Assembly (NCBI GenBank): GCA_031841125.1
Contig: CM063113.1
Location: 33,439,312-33,503,311, forward strand
Length of the DNA: 64,000 nucleotides
DNA from: Acanthococcus lagerstroemiae
Taxonomy: Eukaryota; Arthropoda; Insecta; Hemiptera; Eriococcidae
Direction of reading: 5' to 3'
Position numbers and translations under genes: made by a program. Of the stretch, positions 1 to 11,971 are shown in pieces; within the stretch, counting starts at the first letter, position 1; every line of letters begins with the position of its first letter. The notes under the pieces were generated by a model that saw nothing but the letters and a program-made list of their open reading frames with translations, was not told the origin of the DNA and made no database searches.

Positions 1-410
1 ATGGAAATGAGAATATGCTAATTTTTAAAATGTTGAGCATTTTGGGAATATTCTCAGCATATGCTCGTTGAGTAAATGCTCTAAAATTTGAGCATATGCT
101 CAATGAGCAAATGATCAGCCAAGCATTGAATGAATGAGCATTTTCCCGAGCATTTTCTCATTTATACATGCACAATGAGCAAATGCTTGGAAAAGCATAG
201 AAATAATGCGCATTTTCCCAAGCATTTTCTCATTTTTTCAAAAACGAGTATAAATTTTGAAAATGCTGAGCATTTGCTCACATGCTCAGCATTTGCTCAT
301 CCAATAGAAAATGCTCTGCCATTGTAAGCATATTTTCATGCTGAGCATATGCTTGAGCATTTTGAGAATATGCTCACCAAAAGAAAATGCTTGCGCATTT
401 TCCATCACTA
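1..410. repeat. Palindromic GAGCAT/ATGCTC degenerate tandem repeat
   Basis: The first 410 bases are dominated by variants of TGAGCATATGCTCA and TGAGCAAATGCT in both orientations, with A/T-rich spacers. A longer unit is visible: GAGCATTTTCCC followed by AGCATTTTCTCATTT occurs near 145-170 and again near 210-240, about 66 bases apart. The array probably continues beyond the left edge of the window. Short ORFs here are products of the repeat and are not genes. Confidence 0.8.
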
Positions 411-2559
411 TTCAAAGCCGAAAATTTGTTCATCGTTCTATAATATCTTTCCATAGCCGTTAACACTCGACGTACCGCAACGCTTGATGACTCATCTTCT
501 AATTTTGAGACTCGTGCAAGTCCATCATTGTTATACTAATATGAATCAAATTTCATATCTACACATAAATATTATTTTGAGTACACACTATTTTCAGGAT
601 TTTTAGAGTATGATTACACATTATTTCTTACTGAATAATTCTATGTCGAACTTCATCCTCGTAGGGACTGATGAATATTTTTTTATTTCAAAAAGAAAAA
701 ATATCTAGTGTTGGGTTTCCGCAACAATAGAAACCAAGCTTAACTACTGAGAACAGAAAATTTTCAAAATTGTTGAAGTTCCCGTAACCCTCTTCCCCCT
801 TTACTTTCTCAGTTATTCTCCATTCTGTCAATGAACTCAGATCTTACCCTGGGCTGAGTTGGCATTAGCAATACATAATTTCAGTGAGCTCGTTTGAATA
901 CCCCAAAAATAATTTAAATATTTCACCCTTTCACTATTTTAATTTCAGCTCCCCCCCCCCCTGATCCTTGTTTGAACAAATTCTGAATAAAAAGGTTCAG
1001 TTGATGGTAATTTAAATTGTCCAAATTCGTACTAATCTTTTCGCATACTTGTCTCGAAAATTCCGACATTCATGAGTTATAGCAAATTCTCACTATTTCC
1101 TCCGGTCTCAATACACTCGGCGCACATATCGAACGAGATTGAAAAAATACGTTTTATTTAGCCGTGATGAAAAATTCAATTTCGAAGGAAACACATTATA
1201 TTTTGTTCGTACTCACTGTATCGTAAACACTAAACTCAATATAAGATTTGTCGAGTGCGAAGAAAATTTGCCTCCGAAATTCGCATCACGCTCTTCATTC
1301 CGGTCTTATTTTTTTCTTCGTGAAAAGCAATCGCTTATTATTTTATCAAAGCCAACATCTTACTTTTTTCTTTTTTCATCACCATCGAGTCTCCACTTTT
1401 CCTGGCTTTCTCTGTTCTTCATTTCTCTCTCTCTTTTTTTCTTCTTTTTTTCCCCCTCTTTCTTGGATTGAAAATTCGCTGTACACCATGCGAAAACAAT
1501 GAAATTTGCATTCTGTTTGTATTGAGGGGTTACATTATGGATAAATGAGAATGTAACAGAGAGGGAAAAAAACAAATATGCAAAATGACGAAAGCGAAAT
1601 TTAATGAGAGCAAAAAACGTGCACCTCATTCGGTGGCAATGAGAGAGCTAGATATTTCTTCAGACTAATTCAGTCACTCTTACATTTGGCGTTTTCCTCT
1701 CGTCTTAGTCTTAGTCGACGAAGATTGCGTGATCTGAATTAACTAGCTGAATCATTCGTTCATTTCATTCAGTTTTACAAAGGCTGAATAATAAGCCTAC
1801 ATGCAGCGCGGTTTCCCATTTACGACGAAGAGAAAATATAAGACTTTTAGGAATTAGGGATCCGTTATTACTTGAGAGGTTGTAATGGCAACGTTACCCC
1901 TACTCTGTCTTTGCGAAAAGAAACAAAAATAAATCTGGAGTAAAACTCTTCTACCTCGCTGTATCTAACATGTCCAGGTCTGTCTATTAGTCAGGCAAAA
2001 GTCACGAATTCCTCAAAAATGTTGAGTTGTCAAGTTTCCTCTCAGGTGAAGTCGTCTCAGATACTGGAGTTTCGTTTCCCAGAGACGGAAGCAGACATTG
2101 ACCATGTTATTAGTGTACAGAGCCATTGATTGTTCAAAAGAAAAAGCTATATTTTGGTTGAAACTTGGGAGTTTGAGAATTTTAGAAGTCTTTATGTTCC
2201 TATCCCTGTCAGATTACCGGATACCAAATCTCACTTGGGAAACTAGTTCAGCAAAGTGCGTCATTTGACGTTTCTATCTCAGTTGAACTCCTCAAGTCAT
2301 TGGCTGTCTGTCTATAAAATGGTCAATGCGTTTTCTGCCCACCCGTTTGTCATTGTTCTTCTTGCGATACTCAAAACCTATATACTCCAACCTCTAGAAA
2401 AAGTAGCTGGCCCCAACAGGCAGTCAGTGGACCATTACGTGAAACGGATGAACGAGAAGGCGTGGATGCATGGGGGAGGCCATAGCGAAAATTGGCCCCT
2501 TCCATAAAAAATACTGAAATCACAAATTCTGCACAGATGGAAACGTCATACAGGTCTCC
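411..2559. other. No gene recognised; unique AT-rich sequence
   Basis: I see no coding domain, RNA gene or transposon here. The only marked features are a C run near 951-962 and a pyrimidine-rich tract near 1395-1466 that generates overlapping low-complexity ORFs on both strands. Confidence 0.5.
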
Positions 2560-3190
2560 AATGAGCCGTATAGTATTCTAATGAGTTTCACGTTATCTTG
2601 AACATGTATGCAAGAGTTCTGATGATTTTGAATGAGTCTTCAAGAGTTGTGTCGAGTTTTAAATAAGTTCAGAAAAGCTCTCGAGAAATTTAAGTGATTC
2701 ATGAAAACATTCAAAGAGTCTTGAGGAAACTAAAAAATGTCAGGATTACATACAGAAGAATCGAGAGAGATTTAGCAAGTCTGAGAGAGTCTTAAAGAAT
2801 ATTGAATAAGTCTTGAATAGTCCTGAAAATCTTTAGAAAAAATCTGAAAAAGTTTTAAAAATCATTTACTTGTATTCAAAAAGTATGGAAGAATATTTGT
2901 AAGGCTTGACCTAGTCTTGAAGAGTTGTAAAAAGTCTTCTACAAATCACGAATGATTAGCAAGTTTTAATGAAGAGCCTTGAGAGTTTAAAAAAGTCAGA
3001 GAGTTTTCAATGACTATTGAAGAGTCTTAATTCCAAGAAGTCGTTTAAAGTCTTATACGAGTCCTAAATAATTAACAATTTTAAAAAAATCCGATCTTGT
3101 CTCGAATAACCCTAATCAAGTTGGGAAGAGTCCCAATGAGTGAGTCACAAACGAGTTTTGAACAGCTGTAGCGAATCTGGGAACGTAAAG
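2560..3190. repeat. Low-complexity repeat built on GAGTCTTGAA
   Basis: About 630 bases consist of variants of GAGTCTTGAA, AAGTCTTGAA and GAGTTTTGAA separated by a few bases, for example near 2630, 2720, 2785, 2810, 2910, 2990 and 3020. The strand is purine-rich (GA-rich) throughout. The units are too diverged to give a fixed period by eye. It looks like a decayed microsatellite or minisatellite. Confidence 0.65.
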
Positions 3191-4499
3191 AAAAGGCTGA
3201 AACGGTTTGAACGGCCTAATTAATTCTTATATAAGAATAGAATACTGAATATCTTAGTTAGTTTTGAGAATTTTCCCCCTCCCCGGTTTGGGAAAATATT
3301 AGATGCTATTTTGCGATGAACGTTGGTTGATTCTTTGGACATCGTGGTTCAGTCGAAAATCTAATGAGTAGATGAAATTTAACGTCGTAATGTGGAAGCC
3401 TTATTCATTTCCGATGTTTATAATCTGTGTTCTTTCTTATTTACTCATTTAATTACCACCTTGATGGTGAGAAAATTATCTACAGACTCAGGAAGAGGCG
3501 ATTGGTAAAACCAGAACCATTCTTACGTAGTTCCAACTTCCGCTTCCAGAATGGCTCCCTGGATTCTCCTCTATATATATACAAGGTATCTAAGATAGAC
3601 AGGAAAAGACCCGGAAAGGTAGACCACCAAAGCAGACTGATGTGCAGAAAAGACAGAGAGAAAGGAAAAATAAAAGACAGAGAAGCGAGTTGTGGACCAC
3701 CGAAAAATGACATAACACGAGCAAAGAGTTCATCAAGGATTATGCGTTGCCAGTTAACTAAGAAGGAAAGCCCTCTAATTAGTTTCCAACTACCTAAATC
3801 CTGGCCCAGGAGAGTCCCTGACAATCTCAACTTGATCAATGTTGACGAGCCTTCATGAGGCTTATCCTATTACAATGACTTCAATTGGCCATCGTATAAC
3901 CTGAATGAGTCGTGAAACATCCCAATAGTTTCCCTGAGAAATCGACAGTGAAAATTTGCGCCGTGTAGTTTACACTAGGGCTGGCGATTGGTACAGAATG
4001 GAAAAGTTATTTTAAATTACATTCCAATGGTAGTATATTTATTTTTTATGTATTGGTTAGCGAGCTGCAGTAATAGTCGTTGAAAACAGACGATCGTTAT
4101 TTAGTTAGCACTGTTTACCGGAAACTTTTTGTATTTAATAGATTTATCGGATTAAATACAGTCCATAATTACGCCATAAATAGCTGCTACCATTTCAGAT
4201 ACAATTTTCCGCAATAAAATCGTTCTCCTCGTCTCTTCATCTCGGCGCGGGTTTTCCTCTGCCTTCGATTCGGTAAAATCCCCCTTTCACGTTTTATTTA
4301 TCGCGTCGAATAAATTACCCTATTAAAAACCAACGACCAATAAAAGAATGGGAAAAAGACACGAGAAGGCGGGCCAGCGAAAAATTCTTGAAATTTTGTG
4401 AAATTTTGAAATGGTGCTGGGAAATTTTTTTTATTTTTTTTGTCGCTTTGTGCGAGAATTTCAACTCCGTCGGTTGCACGCGTAGCTGCGAAACTAATA
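3191..4499. other. No gene recognised
   Basis: Open frames occur on both strands at 3427-3858, but they overlap each other, are Lys/Arg-rich on one strand, and show no domain I know. I treat the interval as noncoding. Confidence 0.5.
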
Positions 4500-5640
4500 A
4501 TGGAATGTACGCAAACTTATTCACACAGATGTCGGATTCTCCCAAATCATTTTTCAGGGAACTCGGAATGTCAATTCAAGTCACATATTTTAACAAAATG
4601 TTACCATCAAATTCACCGAGAAAGTGCCGTAAAATTCGTAACTGCTTTTAGGTGCTATATGTGCAAATGTCTGATATTTTATTTGAAATCAGGCTAAGAA
4701 AGACGACTACGCTTGATTAGTTGCGATCATTCCACTCGCGAGGTAAGCGCCGGCCATGGTCATAGATCCGTCCTTCTTGGTCAATCTTCTGCGTTCACCA
4801 CGATTTCAATTCTCGCCATATTTTTCCATCTAAATCGATTTAACTCAGGGTGCTAAAAAGTTGCCATTTCATCGGAGGTGTAATGACTTTTAGAAACAAA
4901 TATCTACCATCATACAGGCCAATTACAGAATAAATTTCCGAAAATTTCGAAAGTTTTGGAATTTGGTATGACAGTATGGTAGAACTTCCCGGTTAATGTG
5001 CTAAAATTTCCCAAATATCCCGTGTGACCTTCCGTCCTCGAGAGAGCTGAATATCTCCCCAGAATCAGTTTTTTCAAGGGAACTCGGAAAATGTCAATTC
5101 AAGTCCACATATTTTTAAACAAAATTGTTACTCATCAAATATAAATTTCGTAACTGCTTTTAAGGTGCTATAAATAGATGGCCCAAAAATGATCCTGTAT
5201 TTTAGGGTCCTTAAAAACAGGCCTTATGAGAAAGAACGCCGTTTTTTTCGACATTTGATTAGTTTTGCGGTGATCCTTCCCTCGCGAGTGTACATGTTTG
5301 TATAAATCATCCTGCTTAGCCCTTTCCTGTGTACCACGATTCAAACGTCCAACAAACGTCTTTTGTCTCCTGCATACCTGCATTTCCAGTCCGTGATTTC
5401 TTCTAAAACACGCTATTTTTCTTCTTACGTATTTTCCTCTTTTTCTTCCCTCCATCGGCCTGGCAGGACCATTAGTGTAGTTTAGTTCCATCATAGTGTA
5501 GTTACAGTTATAGTCCAGCTACAGCCTACTCGTAGTTACAGTTCAGTCACAGTTTACGTGTGTACCAGTAACACAAATCAGTTTTACTATCGATTAATCA
5601 ATACACGAACTTTCTAAACACTCGTCTTTTGATTTAGAAT
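4500..5640 (-). repeat. Interspersed repeat of unknown class, two tandem copies
   Basis: Sequence at about 4545-4830 recurs at about 5065-5360 in the same orientation, roughly 520 bases apart. Both contain a GGGAACTCGGAA start, AATGTCAATTCAAGTC, TTCGTAACTGCTTTTA and TTGATTAGTT landmarks. The second copy (5240-5480) also matches 31030-31170, including CAAACGTCTTTTGTCT and a following CTGCATACCTG. On the minus strand both better copies translate to a segment beginning VQVCRRQKTF or MQVCRRQKTF, but adjacent frames look equally conserved, so I cannot say which frame, if any, was coding. The transposon class is unknown. Confidence 0.55.
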
Positions 5641-6239
5641 GTCTTCGCTGCGGCTTAAACTAAATACTTCTCTCGTACAAGTCTCAAAAAATCCACAATC
5701 TCATAAACTCTACGAAAAGATATGGTACTCAATATGTACGAGGTTCTCGTACTCACTGAATTAATTTGGGATTTTTTCGACATGGTACTTGATTTCTAGA
5801 TGTTTTTCATTTAATGAAAAATTTGACTCATCCGTTTCTCGCCGTGGTACTCGATTTAATAGGTTTAATTTAGGGAGTAATTTTAGGATTCCATTGCTCC
5901 AAGTGGCACTGATTGGTTGACTGTTTCTTAAACAAAGTTTCATGTTGTATTGGTCAAAATTTTTCGGTTATTTTATCCGTATGTTATTTATACAGACAGT
6001 GTCACGGGTAGCTGAAGTATGCCTTCCTTTAAGTCGGAAAATAATATTTTTCAGGCCAGCAAAAGTAGAAAAATTTTCTCCAAAAATGACGATGTTAAAA
6101 TAAGTCTTTAAAAGTTCGTTTTTCTGACAGCAAACTGGCTCATCTCGAATTAGATGATGTAAGAGTGTTGATACTGTTGCTTTCTTTCAACAAAGCATCG
6201 AGATTAATTTCCCCCGTGTCATTTTTTCCACATTCCTAC
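5641..6239. other. No gene recognised
   Basis: AT-rich sequence with no coding signal or recognisable repeat. It contains a loose repetition of GGTACTC..TTT words near 5720-5860 that I could not resolve into units. Confidence 0.4.
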
Positions 6240-6960
6240 CTACCCGTCCCTTTAATTTTTTCGCCCCCCGTCATATTTTGATACCACTCTTTGAAATTTG
6301 TGTTTTCTGAGGTTTTCATCATGAGAAATGACTTCTCTATTACAAATGTGAAAAATTTAATTTTCCCGAATCATCCATCAAATGGAGATATCGGCTAGAG
6401 TGGCTTCAAAGTTGCAGAATTTGATTTTGACATCGATTCGGTAGTGAATTCAAAATTGTGGTATTAGGGAGAGGTCAACGTTCGTAAATATCATGAAATG
6501 CATTGGGGATCTCTTTTCATAGGTCTGAAAGGGTCGCTGAATTCATTTTTTGTAATACCTTACCCCTAACTTGACATGAGAACCTTTGTATCTGGGAGGG
6601 GATAAAGGGCTCGAAAATTAATTAATACAATATGAATATTGTTTTATGAGTTCAAAGGATCGCTTAGTTTAATTTTAGTAGCTTTACCCGTTATTGGAAT
6701 GCTGTGACTCGTGGGAAGAGACGGAAGGAGGAGTCAAAGTGTTACAAAAAATGTAATATGGATATTTTTCCATGTGTTTGACCGATCGATGAAATGATTT
6801 TTAGCTACAATTTGCCCTTATTCCGAGAATTGAGGCATTAAAAAAGAACGTATTTTGATATTTTATTCAAATTTTCAAACTCGTATTTAAGATTCCAAAG
6901 TTGGTGGTTCGAGCCCCCTTTTCTTGGGGTGGAATAATTTTTCCATCCGAAAGAAAATTA
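6240..6960. repeat. Diverged tandem repeat, period about 125-135 bp
   Basis: Three aligned units begin near 6491, 6627 and 6749. Each has an ATATGGATATTG-like start, a TTTCATAGGT/TTTTATGAGT/TTCCATGTGT segment, a GGATCGCTGAATTCATTTT-like block and then TAC..TTACCCTTA. Similar words occur singly near 14440-14490 and 15250-15290, so the family is dispersed. There is no coding potential. Confidence 0.55.
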
Positions 6961-7069
6961 CGTTTTTTTTTTTCTTCTTAAGGTTCCCTGTTCATCCCGC
7001 CACAATCCGACATTGCATTCAAAAACAAAAATAAAATCGGAATTATTTAGTTGACATCCTGTTTTATTA

Positions 7070-7300
7070 ATTGTTCATCGCTATTTGTAGGAGCATGAAA
7101 TTACATACGCAATTCCCCGTAAATACGCCATTCAGCTCATCAATCCGCGACAATTTGCATGTGCATGAAATTGCATACTTAATTCCCCGCAAATTTGCCA
7201 TTCAGTTCAACAATCCGCCACCACTTGTACGTGCGTGTGTATGAAATTGCATACTAAATTCCTCATAAATCTGTTATTCTTCTCAACAATCAGCCGCGTT
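7070..7300. repeat. Minisatellite, about three units of 70-76 bp
   Basis: Units start at ATGAAATT near 7095, 7165 and 7241. Shared words are GCATACTTAATTCCCCG, AAATTTGCCATTCAG and CAACAATCCGCC. A diverged related sequence (TTGCATACTC then CGCCGCAAATCTGTCAT) appears near 49185-49220. Confidence 0.65.
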
Positions 7301-10300
7301 GTAAGTTATATACGACTTCGGGCATTAGTAAGAGTAAATCTATCGGCCTATCGCCATATGGAATTACGATCACTAACTTAATAAGTGTGAAATAAATAGG
7401 CGATAAAACCTGCACTAGAGAACGCTATAAAATAACCTGCGCGGGTGAGACTGAAAGGGTGATCATGGATAATTTTAAATGGAAATACTGCTATCTTTAG
7501 GAAGGCAAAAAACGGCCCAAAATTATTCCACCCACTTGCTTTGACTGTAATTCTATTGTTTAGTAACAATACATTAAAATGTAGGACGAGATTTTTTTTA
7601 AATCAATTTCTAATGGATATAATGAAGACGTTTAAAGTTTGCTGTAATCTTATGGAAAATTGCGCATGTTCACCTTTTCAGTACGCAGGGCTACCAACTT
7701 TGGGAACTCCAAGTTTTAGTGCCCATAAGTGGACACAATAAATTTTTTAAACTTACCAGCAAGATTTGTTTCTTCGATCGCACATGTCGAATCAGGTTTT
7801 GGTTTTGCCGGTTTTGGTTTATTGAAAAACTTTCGTATATCCATTTTTTAATTGTGACGGTAAGTTGGTAGTGGTTATAAACATAAAATTAAAAACACTC
7901 CATGCTAAAGAAATAAAAAGTGACACTAGAACATCACTGATTACCGCGCGTACAAAATTATTCAGTTTGGAGACCAAATTTCACGCAGGCAACAATTTGT
8001 GGTTCAGAAAAAACTGCAACCTACTGTGCCAATACCGAGGCGATATTTTGTCAATGAAATTATCATTCTGTTCTGTCAAGTTCGCTGATGCTAAATCACT
8101 TTTAGCGATAAAAGAATCTAAAATATCAGCGAGAAAGTCGTGTTATGCGAGTGTTTTTGTTAAAACATGGTCCGTCAAGTTAAAAAAAAGTTTCAAAAAA
8201 GTTGTTTGTTTAAATATCTATAGTTTTGAATTTGATGCGATCTTTTGGGGCGAAAAGTTGATTTTTAATGTCCATTATTAGCAAATTGCAGTACATAGGT
8301 AACTATCTGTATTTAAAAAAATTGAGTATTTCCGTCCTCTATGACAGCGCTCGCGAAAATAAAGATCGGCCACGCTGTGAAAAGTCCTTTAAAAATGCCT
8401 TGGAGTTTAAATTTCATGGTCGGATTTGAAACCAGTATGAAAAATAGGTCTACATACGCTATTTGTTCGATGATGTGGAGAAGTTAAAATTTAGCTTGAA
8501 GTATAACTGGACTTTTTATTGCAATTAAACTGCAACGTCTCTTCAGAACCTACGTTTTATCCTAGAAACTTCTTTCTGTATTCAAAACTTTCAGAATTTT
8601 ATTCTATATCGTGCTGTAATATTGCAAATTGGATTCCGGTTTTGTAAAATGTTTTATTCTACAATCTGTGATTTAAACAAGAACCCTATGTAAATTTGGG
8701 AGAAATAGTTTAGGCGAGAGACTGAAAATTGCATGCCTTTCATATCATTTGGGCGAGTCAAAAAACATCGTTTAGACGAATGCAATAAATTGATTGAGCG
8801 AGTCATATTAGGAGGTTCACGATATTACTTCCCGAAGTGTTTTAAGAAGTAATGCGCTTGCAGGTAACTTACCTATCGTACTCTGCAAACTCTGACGATC
8901 CATGCGATAAACTGTCTCTTGAAGAGGGTCTTCACAGTAATCCTTTTCCACGCGGATTTCGAAAAAAAACTGCTCGCAACGTGGTACAAATTTTTCCTCA
9001 CTGCAAACTTACCGGGTGCGCTTTTCATCTGTCCCGGAATCGGTTTAAGAAAATTCGAAGTCACGAGACGCCGATGAAGCATTACAGTGAAGGGAAATCC
9101 CCGGTTGTAAATGATTGAAATACAAGTTCCGTTTGCTATATACCTGCGACCATTCGAAGTAGGGGAGGGTTTCTGTTACCTCATCGCTGTAAGCTGTGAC
9201 GCTGGCTGAGGTGACAGGTTACGCTGATTATCTCACGAAGTCATATTGAATCTTACACTGATTTCCCATCGTATGTATCGGCTAAACCTCTCACTTCTGC
9301 ACCACGAACGGCAAAGGGTCCCAAATTGTCCCACAGCTCTTTCAATAAAAAGGGTTTAATCATCCGCATCTGTTCACTCACGCTGCCATGCCATTGCAAA
9401 ACTTCAACCAATTAGCGGCACGGGTTAATATAGTTCAAAATGGCCGAAAATTTTGCGGCATTATTACCCTAGATACGGATCAAGAAGGTAGCCCAACCAA
9501 TGAAAATGTTGAAAACACGGACACTAATGATCAGTGCCTATATACGATTTGATGTCATCGCATATCTTTTTCTTTCCTTTCCTTTTTTCTACCTTTTTCT
9601 CGTTAGAAGAAAAAAAAAATAGCTGATGATAAACCGAAGTATTATTAGAGCATGTAATAGCACTCACTAGCGATGAAGCTAACTTGGAAAAAAAAAATTG
9701 CGAGAAACCGGCGTGATAAATACTCGGAAACATGAGCGGCTCTTATCTAAACCTCGTAATTTTTTATTGGTAGAAGAAAAAGAGCTTTTACACGAGTCGG
9801 TTTATTTCGCAGAAATTGTTTTTATATGCTAACTGCCGCGCACGCCTATCGTAAATATTTTGAGGATATTTTACGGGCTTAGAAACTGTACTAAGCTGTA
9901 TACCAATAAATAGTGCGTATACAGAAGTCGAAAGTGGTCCGACAATGGAAAAACGTATTATAGGTTTTCTTCTCGTTGACTTTTCCCTTCTTTTTTTTTT
10001 TTTAAAATTTATTTTCGCATAAAAACACTATGAAATCAAATCACACGAGCAAATACATTTTATCGTATTTTCCGATATCGCGTATATGTTATTCGCTTCT
10101 CTCTTACATTCGATATTATATATATTTTTTTTGAACTGATTATATCTCGCCACGAAAGACAGCACGTTCGTGCGTACGGTGTCTCCAAAAATTATACTTT
10201 ATATTGTAAATTCTGGGCTTTGTGTTTTATCATCTCTTTCTACTCTTGATTTTTCACAAACGGTTTAGCTATTACGTTATGACTCATTTCACATATCGAG

Positions 10301-10780
10301 CCGGATTTAACCAAGCGTGTAAGCCGAAGGAAATTTGTCGCCGAGCGCACACTCGCGTGCGGCGCGATTTTGTGTTGGGCGAAAATAAAAAAAGTTCGCA
10401 AAATTATGACTCGGCTGCGACGATATACGGTCTTGCCGCCTCGCTCGTCGTTATTTCCAGCCGCGATTCATTGTCGCGAGGCTTCGGCCAGAAAATGGGT
10501 TAAAAAACGAAGAAGAAGGTCGAATTCAGGCCATCTGTTCAGTAAGTAGGAAGAAACGGACCAATCCAAATTCGAATAAACCTTATGCTCTTCCGTCTTT
10601 AAGTGGAATTGAAAACTGTATTGCGAACGGGTAGGGTCGACAGAGAATAACCTTCAGCGCAAGAACGTAAAATGACGCAGTTTTATTTCAAGTTCAGAGG
10701 GTTTCAAGAGATTCAGTATCGTGATTCATGGAAAACGATCAAGTGAGACTGTAATGTATGCATTTATTTACAAGCCGCAG
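7301..10780. other. No gene recognised; 3.5 kb of unique sequence
   Basis: The longest open frame (7865-8281, +, 138 codons) is Lys/Ser-rich, lacks a recognisable domain and does not start at a convincing ATG context. A CAGGGCTACCAACTT word at 7686 faces AAGTTGGTAGTGG at 7862 and may be the ends of a decayed hAT-like element, but no TSD is visible. The 8850-9120 frames on opposite strands are mutual shadows. Confidence 0.4.
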
Positions 10781-10784
10781 TCGA

Positions 10785-10990
10785 CGTTGATACCAGGGGG
10801 AAATGTAACCCCTCGCGGACACAGCGACTAAGCCCAGGTTTGGGCATAGGCCTCTCCGCAAGCTCTCCATTTTTGACGGTTGTCGGCCATTCTCCTCCAC
10901 CCGTTTCCAATTACCTTCGCGAATTCATCTGCCCATCTCGTTATCGGTCTGCCATGCGATATTTTTCTCTCGCAAGGGGCCCATCCTAGG
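10785..10990 (-). pseudogene. RTE-like LINE fragment (C-terminal tail)
   Basis: Reading leftwards from about 10990, the minus strand translates to a tail with the pattern GRPITRWADEFAK, then GNGWRRMADNRQKW and EAYAQTWA. This matches the conserved C-terminus of RTE-type LINE reverse transcriptases and the homologous tail of the copy at 54341-54682. Only the last 60 or so codons remain. It lies head-to-head with another scrap on the plus strand at 11050-11215. Confidence 0.75.
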
Positions 10991-11049
10991 CCCTAACAAG
11001 AGGTGATACGCAGAAGCTTCAAAGAACGCCACGAGCTGTTGAGAGGAGC

Positions 11050-11215
11050 GTTTGTGAAATTAGGAGGGGGAACAAAGTAAAGAAAAAAATTTAATATGAC
11101 GAACATAGGATGTTTTATGGAAAAACTGAAATGGAAGTACGCTAGACATGTGTTAAGACAGGAGTAAGACAAGTGGGAAAGAAAATTAGAGGCTTGGACG
11201 CGGTACGAGAGAAAA
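11050..11215 (+). pseudogene. RTE-like LINE fragment (pre-terminal segment)
   Basis: The plus strand contains MEKLKWKYARHVLRQ, a stop and then DKWERKLEAWTRYE. This fits the LKW.YAGH.AR block found just upstream of the C-terminal tail in RTE-like elements (compare LKLKYAGHIARGE in the 54-kb copy). It is short, has at least one stop and ends against the MULE remnant. Confidence 0.6.
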
Positions 11216-11224
11216 AAAAACGGG

Positions 11225-11835
11225 TGCCGTTTGATTGGGCGCGGACGATTTGGCGCAGCGAATTCGGCGCAGGCACCTCTGGGCACAGAAAAAATAGGCG
11301 CACATTTAATTCGGCGCGAAAAAATTTCTCTAAATGATGAATTTCAAAAGAAAAATTTATTATAAACTAAACTAATCCTATTTTCGACAATACAGTCCTA
11401 CAAATTATGCGCTATCGCTCGCAGGTATTCGATGGTCCCTCTACTATCGTAGTCTACAACAATTTTTTTTTATTCGTCCTTCGCGGTTGATGTGCTTCTT
11501 CTTTCTCAGTAAAGGTTGCGCCGTGGCACTCTCCAGGTGTGTATAGTGTACATCCCACGCTTTTTGTACCCGAGTAGGGTGCGAGAAACCAAATTTGACC
11601 TGCAAATGCCGATGTCCGGCTTCGGTACGGTTATTGGTACGTGGATCGTTATTTAGAGTTCTATACGAAATCGTGTTTTTTTTTCCCCTGTCCTGAGAGG
11701 TCGCCTAATGTACGTATCTTCGAAGTAGTTCATCAAATCCTCCAACTGCGCGTCTATCTGCAACTTATTTTGCGTCAAATTAATATTGCGCCAAGTTACT
11801 CTGCGCGCCGAATTCGTCGCGCCGGACTGAACCTA
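11225..11835 (-). mobile_element. MULE-type DNA transposon remnant with inverted GGCGC arrays
   Basis: Both ends carry spaced GGCGC motifs in inverted arrangement. On the left are GGGCGCGG at 11237, TGGCGCA at 11251, TTCGGCGC at 11263 and further copies to 11319. On the right are TTGCGCC near 11787 and GCGCCGAATTCGTCGCGCC near 11806-11824. Between them the minus strand encodes a transposase C-terminal fragment (separate entry). The internal deletion and the fragmentary ORF make it non-autonomous. I could not fix a 9-bp TSD, so exact ends are approximate. The MULE assignment rests on the coding fragment. Confidence 0.6.
11385..11730 (-). pseudogene. MULE transposase C-terminal fragment
   Basis: Minus-strand translation from about 11730 gives an RRPLRTG-like stretch, then (after a frame change) NDPRTNNRTEAGHRHLQ followed by FGFSHPT. 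It ends, after another frame change, with TIEYLRAIAHNL and a stop. The RTNN.xE..H block followed by HPT, and the YLR.IAHN end, are typical of the C-terminal part of insect MULE transposases, often annotated as FLYWCH/MULE proteins. The DDE catalytic core is absent and at least two frameshifts are present, so this is dead coding sequence inside the element. Confidence 0.6.
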
Positions 11836-11969
11836 ACCCAAAAACATTTATGAATAATGAAATGAATTCGGGCAAAATTCATACGAAGCTGAATTTTGGT
11901 AGGAATGTTTTGATCACCACCCTAGTGAAGGAAAAATGTAGCCGTCCCTCGGAGCTAGGCTTCGGTACC

Positions 11970-11971
<2 letters not shown>

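Noticed and set aside
3427..3858. 143-codon frame and its minus-strand partner
   Set aside because: The two frames mirror each other; the Lys/Arg-rich sequence has no family resemblance.
6900..6925. tRNA B-box-like GGTTCGAGCCCC
   Set aside because: No A box at the right distance and no foldable cloverleaf upstream.
7686..7880. Possible hAT MITE with CAGGGCTACCAACTT end
   Set aside because: The opposite end does not restore CCCTG and no 8-bp TSD could be found.
7865..8281. 138-codon AT-rich frame
   Set aside because: Length is notable for AT-rich DNA, but there is no domain, no homologous copy in the window and no ATG start.
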